From Mesorhizobium kowhaii (lineage in GTDB: Bacteria; Pseudomonadota; Alphaproteobacteria; Rhizobiales; Rhizobiaceae): a stretch of DNA of 64,000 bases. Location: the NCBI RefSeq assembly GCF_003253745.1, contig NZ_MZXV01000080.1:1-64000 (forward strand), read 5' to 3'. Position numbers and translations under genes: made by a program. Below, in pieces: positions 1-7,150 of the stretch. Below the pieces are notes generated by a model, which saw nothing but the letters and a program-made list of their open reading frames with translations, ran no database searches and was not told the origin of the DNA. How positions within the stretch are numbered: the stretch's first letter is position 1; each line of letters opens with the position of its first letter.

Positions 1-1
1 T

Positions 2-112
2 GCCAGACGAACAGTCGAGACCGTCTGCGAAGCCATCGGTCAGATCCTCGGCACCGTCACTTCAACCGAATGCAGAAATTACTTCACCGAGGCCGGGTAT
101 GTACCAACCTAA
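2..112 (+). mobile_element. C-terminal fragment of an IS630-family transposase
   Basis: The window opens inside a reading frame of 36 codons that ends in TAA at 110-112. Its last residues (RTVETVCEAIGQIL, then ECRNYFTEAGY) match the usual C-terminal pattern of IS630-type DDE transposases, where a helix of this kind is followed by an NYF..AGY tail. Only the tail is visible, so I cannot tell whether the element is intact upstream. The right end of the element should lie between 113 and about 160, but no clear terminal inverted repeat can be assigned without its left partner. Confidence 0.6.
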
Positions 113-161
113 ATTCATCCCGCTCTAGCAGGAGGTGTTGCGCCTCTTCTTGTGAATGTCA

Positions 162-1943
162 TTAACCTTCGCCCGACAGGTCCCTGCGCGCCTTGTCGAG
201 TTCCTCGGCATAGCGCCGCATCAAATGGCCTTCGGTCAGCAGCCCCAGCACGATGCGGTCGGTGAAATCCTCGACCACGGCGAGCTCTTCAGCGCCGGCA
301 CGCTGGAAGGTCTCGGCGGCGGACTGCACGTTCATGCTGGGCACCAGCACGGCGTCCGTGTATTTGGCAAGATCGCGCACAGCCACCTCGCCATCGGACG
401 GATCGCTGTGCAGTTCGGCCACGATCAGCACGCCGACATAGTGATCGCCCGGGTCGACGGCGATGACGCGCTGGGCCGAACCGAGCGGCACTTGCCTGCG
501 GAAGGCCGCCAGCGTCGTCGAGGCATAGATGGTCTTGATGTCCTTGCGCATCATCGAGCCGACGGTGAGGCTGCGCATCCAGCCGACGTCGTGAGCACTG
601 CGGATGGTCTCGCCGCGCAGATGGAAGCGCCATGTCGAGAAGGAGTAGCCGAACGTCTCGCGCACCAGGATCGCCGACATGATCGAGGCCGCCAGCACAA
701 CACCGGTCAGCGTCAGGTCGCGGGTCGATTCCAGCGCCAGGAAGGTCATCGTCAGCGGGCCGCCGACGACGCCGACGGCGAGCGACGTCATGCCGACGAC
801 GGCGGCAACGGCGGGGTCGATGCCGGTTGCCGGCGAGACGAGCGCCATCACACCGGCAAACGCCTTGCCGAGCAATGCGCCAAGGAACAACGAGGCGAAG
901 AACAGCCCGCCTCGAAAGCCCGAGCCCAGGGAGATGGCAGACGCCGCCAGTTTCAACACGAAGACGCTGGCCACCACGGCCAGCCCATAGTTCATCGCGA
1001 ATTCGCGATGCAGCGCGCCATGGCCGCTGGACAGGACCTGCGGCGTGACCAGCCCCAGCAATCCGACGATGACGCCGCCGATGACGGGGCGCAGCGACGC
1101 ATCGATCGACAGCCTGTTAAAACCGCGTTCGATCAGTGTCACCAGATGCATGATGGCGATCGAAGCCGCGCCGCCGAGCAGGCCGAGCAGCAGGAACGGC
1201 ACGTACTGGCTGGCGGTCAGCGCCGGCAGGCCCGCAAGCTCGAGTGGAAACGGCACGCCGCCAAACATCTCGGCGGTCAGAGAGGCCGAGATCGCGGCAG
1301 TCATGACCGGCGCGACATTGGCGAGCGAATAGATGCCGATGACCAGTTCGAAGCCATAGAAGGCGCCGGTCAGCGGTGCGTCGAAGGCGGCGGCGATGGC
1401 GCCGGCGGCACCACAGCCGACCAGGATGCGGACATCGTTGCGGCGCAGCCGGAAGATGCGCGCCAGCCGTGATGCCAGGCCGGACCCGACCTGCGTGTAG
1501 CCGGCTTCCAGCCCGACCGAGGCGCCAAAACCGCTGGAGATCATCGTCTGGCCCGCGATGATGAAGGTGTCGGTGAGCGACATGCTCCCGCCATAGAGTG
1601 CGTTGGCTTCGATCGGGTCGATCGGCGTGCGGAATTTCCGCAGTCTCAACCAGATCACGGTCAGCCCAAGCAGGATGCCGCCGATCGCCGGTATCAGCGC
1701 CTGTAGCGGATTGGCGAGCGAGAACATGCCGGACAGCCGGCCGCCGGGCTGGACGCCGAACAGCAGCCCGTGCAGGTCCTGCACGATCTGGCTCATCGCC
1801 GTGACCAGGATACCCGCCATCACCCCGACGACACCGGCCAAAATGACCACCGCGACGCCGCGCGCCTCGAGCAGCGGCAGCGATCTGGTCAGCACCGCGC
1901 GCAGCCGGCGTGCATAGACTTGCGGTTGGTTTCTGGAAAGCAC
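162..1943 (-). CDS. ClC-family chloride channel/transporter with C-terminal CBS region
   Basis: This 593-residue inner-membrane protein has about ten hydrophobic segments over residues 25-440, followed by a soluble tail (about 460-585) of the paired-CBS type that usually regulates ClC proteins. The helix-N signature GSGFRGGLFFASLFLG and the helix-F stretch SVGLEAGYTQ, carrying the presumed gating glutamate, place it in the ClC family. The canonical GSGIP chloride-binding motif is not visible; the equivalent region reads GGSMSLTDTF. Ion selectivity and channel-versus-antiporter mode are therefore uncertain. Translation is taken from GTG at 1943, because no ATG lies near. The gene is alone on its strand, and a perfect inverted repeat lies 73 bp upstream. 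Confidence 0.85.
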   Translation of the reverse strand: MLSRNQPQVYARRLRAVLTRSLPLLEARGVAVVILAGVVGVMAGILVTAMSQIVQDLHGLLFGVQPGGRLSGMFSLANPLQALIPAIGGILLGLTVIWLRLRKFRTPIDPIEANALYGGSMSLTDTFIIAGQTMISSGFGASVGLEAGYTQVGSGLASRLARIFRLRRNDVRILVGCGAAGAIAAAFDAPLTGAFYGFELVIGIYSLANVAPVMTAAISASLTAEMFGGVPFPLELAGLPALTASQYVPFLLLGLLGGAASIAIMHLVTLIERGFNRLSIDASLRPVIGGVIVGLLGLVTPQVLSSGHGALHREFAMNYGLAVVASVFVLKLAASAISLGSGFRGGLFFASLFLGALLGKAFAGVMALVSPATGIDPAVAAVVGMTSLAVGVVGGPLTMTFLALESTRDLTLTGVVLAASIMSAILVRETFGYSFSTWRFHLRGETIRSAHDVGWMRSLTVGSMMRKDIKTIYASTTLAAFRRQVPLGSAQRVIAVDPGDHYVGVLIVAELHSDPSDGEVAVRDLAKYTDAVLVPSMNVQSAAETFQRAGAEELAVVEDFTDRIVLGLLTEGHLMRRYAEELDKARRDLSGEG

Positions 1944-2015
1944 CGGGGCGGCTCGCCGACATCAGAAAAGGCAGTGGAAAGCCCGCCTGATACGCCCGGC
2001 GACACGGCATGGCAA

Positions 2016-2047
2016 CCACAATGGCGACAGACAAGGCGCCATTGTGG
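2016..2047. repeat. Perfect 11-bp inverted repeat upstream of the ClC gene
   Basis: The arms CCACAATGGCG (2016-2026) and CGCCATTGTGG (2037-2047) are exact reverse complements separated by 10 bases. There is no T-run on either side, so a terminator is unlikely. The position, 73-104 bp upstream of the ClC start, suits an operator or a 5'-leader hairpin. Function is inferred from position only. Confidence 0.5.
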
Positions 2048-2134
2048 CATGGCCGTCCGGTTGCGGGCCGCGGCTGCCTCTGTTGGACCGCGAACGGCGC
2101 TCGCCGGCCGAAGAGCAGCCGGCTGGCGGACCGA

Positions 2135-2434
2135 TCAGGTCGGCTTGGGATCGCCGGCCTCATAGAGCACGAGATTGCGCTCGCCGATGCCAAGTGCCGG
2201 CCAGCTTGCACGCCAGTCCGCAAGGTGCAGCGAGCGGAAATGTGCATCTAGCGCTGTCCTGTCGCTCCAGACTTCCGTGACCCGGATGAGCCCGGCATCG
2301 AGCACGTCCTGCGCGTAGGAATATTCGAGGCAACCGGGCTCTGCGCGGCTGGCCGACATCATGCGCTCCATCGCTGGCTTCGCCTCCCCGAGCCTTTCCG
2401 GCGGCAGGCGGATGGTGCCGATGATCAGGAGCAT
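2135..2434 (-). CDS. Antibiotic biosynthesis monooxygenase (ABM)-like protein
   Basis: This 99-residue cytoplasmic protein begins MLLIIGTIRLPPE and contains the pattern EPGCLEYSYAQD, then VTEVWSDRTALDAHFRS. These are hallmarks of the dimeric ferredoxin-like ABM fold, also seen in the quinol monooxygenase YgiN. Members oxidise small aromatic or quinol substrates without a cofactor, or degrade haem; the substrate here is unknown. The start is ATG at 2434, preceded by AAGGAAA. A longer open frame upstream has no such support. It lies between the ClC gene and flhA, on the strand opposite flhA. Confidence 0.75.
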   Translation of the reverse strand: MLLIIGTIRLPPERLGEAKPAMERMMSASRAEPGCLEYSYAQDVLDAGLIRVTEVWSDRTALDAHFRSLHLADWRASWPALGIGERNLVLYEAGDPKPT

Positions 2435-2554
2435 GGGATTTCCTTTTGGAAGCGGCGACCGAGAGCCAGTAGCCAGTCTCCCACCCTCGCGCAAGCTTGG
2501 CCGGTTAGGCTCACAAGGCTGCCGCGCGGGCAGGCTTGGCATTTTGGGGACGAC

Positions 2555-4642
2555 ATGGCGATCAGCGAAAGCATCCAGCCCGGCGCAGTGGCCAAGAACG
2601 GCCGCGACGTCTTCTTCGCCATCGGCATCGTCATCATCCTGGCCGTGCTGTTCCTGCCGATCCCGGCCTTTCTCATCGACATCGGCCTTGCCTTCTCGAT
2701 CGCGCTTTCGGTGCTGATCCTGATGGTGGCGCTGTGGATCCAGCGGCCGCTCGATTTCTCGTCATTCCCGACCGTGCTGCTCATCGCCACCATGCTGCGG
2801 CTGTCGCTCAACATCGCCACCACGCGCATGATCCTGTCGCATGGCAATGAAGGCACGCACGCGGCCGGCTATGTCATCGCCGGCTTCTCCAAGCTGGTGA
2901 TGGCCAGCGATTTCGTCATCGGCCTCATCGTCTTCATGATCCTCATCGTGGTGAACTTCATCGTCATCACCAAGGGCGCCACCCGTATCGCCGAGGTCGG
3001 CGCCCGCTTCACCCTCGACGCCATCCCCGGCAAGCAGATGTCGATCGACGCCGACCTCTCCGCCGGCATGATCGACGACAAGACGGCGCAGCTGCGCCGC
3101 CGCGAGCTGGAAGAGGAATCCTCCTTCTTCGGCTCGATGGACGGCGCCTCGAAATTCGTCCGCGGCGACGCCATCGCCGGCCTCATCATCACCGCCATCA
3201 ACATCGTCGGCGGCATCGCCATCGGCTATATCAGGCATGGCATGGGCATGGGCGAAGCCGCCGACGTGTTCATCAAGCTGTCGGTCGGCGACGGCCTCGT
3301 CACCCAGATCCCGGCGCTGATCGTCTCATTGGCCGCCGGCCTGCTGGTGTCCAAGGGCGGTACGCGCGGTTCGACCAACCAGGCGGTGTTCGGCCAGCTC
3401 GGCGCCCATCCGCGCGCGCTTTACGTGGCGGCATCGCTGCTGGTGCTGCTCGGCCTGATGCCCGGCCTGCCGCTGTTTCCGTTCTTTGCGCTGGCCGGTG
3501 GCATGGCTGGCCTCGGCTACGTCATTCCGATGCGCCACAACCGCGCCGTCGCCGCCGCCGAAGCGATCAAGGACCAGGAGAAGGCGACCAAGGTCGAAGA
3601 GGAAAAGAACTCGGTCAAGGCGTCGCTCGCCACCGCCGAGATCGAGCTCCTGATCGGCAAGCAGCTGTCGACCCGGCTGCTGGTGTCGCATCAGGAACTG
3701 GTTTTCCGCATGGCCAAGATGCGCAAGAAATTCGCCACCCAATACGGCTTCGTCGTGCCGGAAGTGCGGGTCGCCGACGATTTCGCCATCCCTCCAAAGA
3801 GTTACCAGATCAAGGTGCACGGCACCGTGGTGGCCGAATACCAGATGCGCGTCGGCGAGATCATGGTGCTGCTCGGCAATCGCGACATACCCGAAATACC
3901 GGGTGAGGAAATCCGCGAGCCGGCCTTCGGCATGCGCGCCTATTCCGTGGTCGAAACCTTCGCCGAAGATCTGAAGCGCGAGAACTACACCTTCGCCGAC
4001 AACATGTCGGTGCTGCTCACCCATCTTTCCGAGGTCATCCGCAACAACCTGCCGCAGCTTCTGTCCTACAAGGACATGAAGGCGCTGCTCGAACGGCAGG
4101 ACCAGGAATATCGCAAGCTCGCCGACGAGATCTGCACCACGCACATCTCCTATCCCGGCCTGCAGGCGGTGCTGAAGCTGCTACTCGCCGAGCGGGTCTC
4201 GATCCGCAATCTGCATCTGATTATCGAGGCGATCGCCGAGATCGCGCCGCATGTGCGCCGCACCGAGCAGATCGTCGAACATGTCCGCATCCGCATGGCC
4301 CAGCAGATCTGCGGCGACCTCTCCGAGGGAGGCGTACTCAAGGTGCTGCGTCTCGGCAACCGTTGGGATCTGGCCTTTCACCAGAGCCTCAAGCGCGACG
4401 CCAAGGGCGAGGTGCGCGAATTCGACATCGATCCGCGCCAGCTGGAAGAATTCGGCCAGGACGCGACCAAGGCGATCAAGAAATATCTGGAGGCCGGCGA
4501 GCGTTTCGTGCTGGTCACCGCGCCCGACGCCCGTCCCTATGTGCGCATGATCATCGAGCGGCTGTTCACCACGCTGCCGGTGCTCAGCCACGTCGAAATC
4601 GCCAAGGGCGTCGAGATCAGGGTGCTCGGAACCATATCGTGA
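2555..4642 (+). CDS. flhA: Flagellar export apparatus protein FlhA
   Basis: This 695-residue protein has the normal length for FlhA, the inner-membrane core of the flagellar type III secretion gate. Residues about 20-325 carry some eight membrane helices, including the well-conserved TRIAEVGARFTLDAIPGKQM loop region that gates proton-driven export. Residues about 350-695 form the cytoplasmic substrate- and chaperone-docking domain. The start is ATG at 2555, just after GGGGACGAC. Its stop overlaps the fliR start by four bases (GTGA), so the two are translationally coupled. It heads a short flagellar operon with fliR and a FliJ-like gene. Confidence 0.97.
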   Translation: MAISESIQPGAVAKNGRDVFFAIGIVIILAVLFLPIPAFLIDIGLAFSIALSVLILMVALWIQRPLDFSSFPTVLLIATMLRLSLNIATTRMILSHGNEGTHAAGYVIAGFSKLVMASDFVIGLIVFMILIVVNFIVITKGATRIAEVGARFTLDAIPGKQMSIDADLSAGMIDDKTAQLRRRELEEESSFFGSMDGASKFVRGDAIAGLIITAINIVGGIAIGYIRHGMGMGEAADVFIKLSVGDGLVTQIPALIVSLAAGLLVSKGGTRGSTNQAVFGQLGAHPRALYVAASLLVLLGLMPGLPLFPFFALAGGMAGLGYVIPMRHNRAVAAAEAIKDQEKATKVEEEKNSVKASLATAEIELLIGKQLSTRLLVSHQELVFRMAKMRKKFATQYGFVVPEVRVADDFAIPPKSYQIKVHGTVVAEYQMRVGEIMVLLGNRDIPEIPGEEIREPAFGMRAYSVVETFAEDLKRENYTFADNMSVLLTHLSEVIRNNLPQLLSYKDMKALLERQDQEYRKLADEICTTHISYPGLQAVLKLLLAERVSIRNLHLIIEAIAEIAPHVRRTEQIVEHVRIRMAQQICGDLSEGGVLKVLRLGNRWDLAFHQSLKRDAKGEVREFDIDPRQLEEFGQDATKAIKKYLEAGERFVLVTAPDARPYVRMIIERLFTTLPVLSHVEIAKGVEIRVLGTIS

Positions 4643-5391
4643 GCGTGCTTTCGCAAGGCGTCGTCATCGCGGCGTTCCTCGCCTTCTGCCGCATCGGCGC
4701 CTGCTTCATGCTGATGCCCGGCCTGTCCAGCGCCCGCGTCCCGGTCCAGGTCAGGCTGTTCGTGGCGGTCGCCGCCACCGGCGGCCTGCTCGCCTTCCTG
4801 TGGGACCGCATCTTTCCCTTCGTCGACCCGCGCCCGCAAATCCTGGTGCCGATGATCATCTCGGAACTTCTGGTCGGCGGGCTGATCGGCGCCATGACCA
4901 GGCTCTACATGGAAGCCTTGCGCTTCATGGGCTCGGCCATCGCCATGCTGATCGGCTATGGCGGCACCGGCGGACCGGCGATCGAGGAGCCGGAGCCGCA
5001 GGCGGCGCTTGCCGCCATCATCTCGTTCTCGGCGCTGTTGATGCTCTTCGTCTTCGATTTCGACCATGAGATCATACGCGCGCTGGTGACCTCCTACACT
5101 GTCGCGCCGGTCAACATCTTCTTCAACCCGCAGGCCGCACTCGTCGATGTCACCGACACGGTGTCGGACACATTCTTCCTGGTCATCCGCCTCGGCAGCC
5201 CGTTTGTCGCCTATGCCATTCTCGTCAACCTGACGATCGGCTTCGTCAACAAGCTGACCCCGCAGATCCCGATCTATTTTATCTCCCAGCCCTTCATCAT
5301 CGCCGGCGGCATGATCATCTTCTATTTCGCCGTCGGCACCATGCTGTCGCTGTTCGTCGCCGGCTTTGTCGACCTGACATTGGCAAGATAG
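4639..5391 (+). CDS. fliR: Flagellar biosynthesis protein FliR
   Basis: This 250-residue integral membrane protein is a subunit of the FliPQR export gate. It begins at GTG 4639 inside the end of flhA (MSVLSQGVVIAAFLAFCRIG), and the overlap explains why the longer upstream frame should be rejected. Six hydrophobic stretches are visible, along with the FliR-like segment MLMPGLSSARVPVQVRLFVA near the N-terminus and a C-terminal hydrophobic helix (AGGMIIFYFAVGTMLSLFVA). Length matches the family (about 250-260). The next gene starts two bases after its stop. Confidence 0.95.
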   Translation: MSVLSQGVVIAAFLAFCRIGACFMLMPGLSSARVPVQVRLFVAVAATGGLLAFLWDRIFPFVDPRPQILVPMIISELLVGGLIGAMTRLYMEALRFMGSAIAMLIGYGGTGGPAIEEPEPQAALAAIISFSALLMLFVFDFDHEIIRALVTSYTVAPVNIFFNPQAALVDVTDTVSDTFFLVIRLGSPFVAYAILVNLTIGFVNKLTPQIPIYFISQPFIIAGGMIIFYFAVGTMLSLFVAGFVDLTLAR

Positions 5392-5393
5392 CC

Positions 5394-5777
5394 ATGAGCA
5401 CACGCAGGGACCGCTTGAAGAAACTGGTCAAGGTGCAGGAACAACTGAAGGCGCTGCACGAAACCCGTCACGCCACCCTCCTTGCCGCCGCCGCCGCCGC
5501 CGAGACCGAAGCCCGGGACCTGGTCGGGCATTTCGACCAGGCCGATTCCCTTTCCGGCCTGTTTCCCGATCTCTACCATCGCCGCATCGCCAGTGCGGTC
5601 GGACGCCAGGAGGCGAGCCTCGAAAGCGCCAGGCAGGAGGCCAGCCTCATCGCAGCGGCTACCGCGCGCACCAACATGGTCGAGCGCGCCTACAAGGACG
5701 TGCGCAACCGCGACGAGCGCGAACGCTCCGACCGCGAGCGCCTCGACCTGATCGCGCAGAAGCGGAGCGGGGAGTAG
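5394..5777 (+). CDS. FliJ-like flagellar coiled-coil protein
   Basis: This 127-residue, highly charged, almost entirely helical protein is rich in Arg, Glu and Ala and ends in an Arg/Glu/Asp-dense helix (VERAYKDVRNRDERERSDRE). Its size, composition and position two bases after fliR fit the rhizobial FliJ-like gene. FliJ is the stalk-like coiled coil that couples the export ATPase FliI to FlhA. Sequence similarity to enterobacterial FliJ is not visible by eye, so the assignment rests on context and architecture. It is the last gene of the operon before the accessory islet interrupts the flagellar genes. Confidence 0.65.
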   Translation: MSTRRDRLKKLVKVQEQLKALHETRHATLLAAAAAAETEARDLVGHFDQADSLSGLFPDLYHRRIASAVGRQEASLESARQEASLIAAATARTNMVERAYKDVRNRDERERSDRERLDLIAQKRSGE

Positions 5778-6108
5778 CCAAGGGAACTCTGCGATTGAGC
5801 TAACGGCGAGTTTTATTGTCCACATTGCGAACGGCAGGTTTGCGCCTCATCTCGGTCATATCGACAGATCTTGCTGGTGCCCGGAAGCAGACATCGCGGG
5901 GATCATTGTGGAGGTCGTGGTCACGCCAGACCTACGCAGGGACAAGCGCTAACGTCTCGTCTCGACCCTTCGACGGCGTTCACCGCTGCTGAGGGCAATG
6001 GCTGCCTTGGGATCCGCAAGCAGATTCAATTTGACTGTAGGCAGCGGTTCGCGAAAGGCATTCCGTTGCCGCCCACCCTCTATATCGCGGTCACCCCATC
6101 GCCTATCG
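5778..6108. other. Non-coding stretch between fliJ-like and the VWA gene
   Basis: These 331 bases hold the left repeat copy (5827-5895) and no convincing gene. Short open frames here lack ribosome-binding sites and protein-like composition. The 3' ends of the fliJ-like gene (rightward) and the VWA gene (leftward) face each other, so a transcription stop is expected, but no classic hairpin with T-run was found. Confidence 0.5.
5827..5895 (+). repeat. Left copy of an imperfect ~70-bp intergenic direct repeat
   Basis: The core 5866-5895 (agatcttgctggtg, then cccggaagcagacatc) matches 12044-12073 at 26 of 30 positions. Weaker similarity continues about 40 bp leftwards (gaacggca...gcgcc.cat.tcgg.cata). 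The two copies are in the same orientation and bracket the VWA and nSTAND genes. Alignment was done by hand. Confidence 0.6.
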
Positions 6109-6969
6109 TTACCGGCCCGGTAACTGAGCGATCACGTTGCAATCGACCGTGCGGTCTGAACGCGCGGTGTAGGCCGCGTAGATCATCTGACCCGTGTTCA
6201 TGGAGATTTCACGCACGAGCTTTCGACGGACTGCGATGGCGAACATAGCGGCCTCGGTGACGCCGATTGCAAATGCGTCTGGTCCGCCAATGACGCAGCG
6301 CTCGAAATAGGATTGCAGGTTGGAAGGGTCGTACATCGCAAACCCGTCGGCCCCGCCAATGCGGGGCAGTGCGATAGGCAGCCCGTTGATCGTCACGCGT
6401 TCCGCGAGAAGAACCTGCCGGATGGGGTCAAGGAGCGCTCCGGCATTGTTGGGTCCGTCGCCGGATACGTCAATAACCCTGCGCGGGCTGCGCAAGCCAC
6501 TCTTCGCGAACAGATCATTCGCGGCCGACAATGCGCCGGAAATCGACGTTCCGCGGCCTTCAGTCAACGGCAGCGCCGCGAGCCTGTCTGCCAAAATCAG
6601 AGCGTCGTCGAGGCTTTCGACAATTGTCCACGGGATAATGACTGTTTGCTGACGTGGCCCTGCCCACTCCAGATAGAGTACTGCGATTCTGCCCCGCTCT
6701 CCCGACTTGATTGCCCTCGCGATGTCCGCGTGGCGGAAGGCACCGACATAGCCGTCGCGTTGCACTCTTTGCTCAACTTTGCTCATCGAGGGCGAGACGT
6801 CGACGGCAAGGATCAGTTGCAGATCGACTTCGGCCAGGTCGTCCGCGGGACGGTCGGTAGAGTGAGCCTGTGACGCCATCGCGAAGGACAGAGTGAGCAG
6901 GCAGACGCCCATGAGCCGTAGCACCGGTCTTGCGCCCGCACTTCGAGCAATCTGCACCAAGTAGTCCAT
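6109..6969 (-). CDS. Secreted DUF1194-type von Willebrand factor A domain protein
   Basis: This 286-residue protein starts at ATG 6969 (GAGAGG 6 bases upstream). A signal peptide covers about residues 15-34 (LMGVCLLTLSFAMASQAHS), so export to the periplasm is expected. The rest is a VWA fold of the DUF1194 type. AVDVSPSMS supplies the DxSxS metal-ion (MIDAS) site, and VSGDGPNN the later acidic loop. VWA domains bind protein ligands through a divalent metal; the partner of this family is unknown. The gene is divergent from the giant nSTAND gene and shares a 181-bp promoter region with it, so co-regulation is plausible. A longer frame upstream is rejected because it would precede the signal peptide. 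Confidence 0.8.
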   Translation of the reverse strand: MDYLVQIARSAGARPVLRLMGVCLLTLSFAMASQAHSTDRPADDLAEVDLQLILAVDVSPSMSKVEQRVQRDGYVGAFRHADIARAIKSGERGRIAVLYLEWAGPRQQTVIIPWTIVESLDDALILADRLAALPLTEGRGTSISGALSAANDLFAKSGLRSPRRVIDVSGDGPNNAGALLDPIRQVLLAERVTINGLPIALPRIGGADGFAMYDPSNLQSYFERCVIGGPDAFAIGVTEAAMFAIAVRRKLVREISMNTGQMIYAAYTARSDRTVDCNVIAQLPGR

Positions 6970-7084
6970 GGCGAGCCTCTCGCTGACAATGCAATTGTCG
7001 GTCCGAGGCGTCTCCTGGGTCACGAACGGCTTCCGATCATTCGCCGAAATCTGCGCTCCCCGCCGGTCTGGATGGTGAACACTC

Positions 7085-7097
7085 TTCGCAGTGCGAA
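7085..7097. promoter_or_regulatory. Candidate operator: 13-bp palindrome in the divergent promoter region
   Basis: TTCGCA-G-TGCGAA is a perfect dyad located 54 bp before the preferred start of the nSTAND gene and 115 bp before the VWA gene. A protein with an N-terminal winged helix is encoded immediately downstream, which makes autoregulation possible. The role is inferred; the palindrome is what is seen. Confidence 0.4.
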
Positions 7098-7150
7098 ACC
7101 GTGCTAAGATCGAAGAATTGGACTGCGGCTTCGTGCTTGAGGGAACCGGC

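Noticed and set aside
5871..6248. 125-codon open frame in the gap after fliJ-like
   Set aside because: It overlaps the repeat and the 3' end of the VWA gene, has no ribosome-binding site and an unstructured composition.
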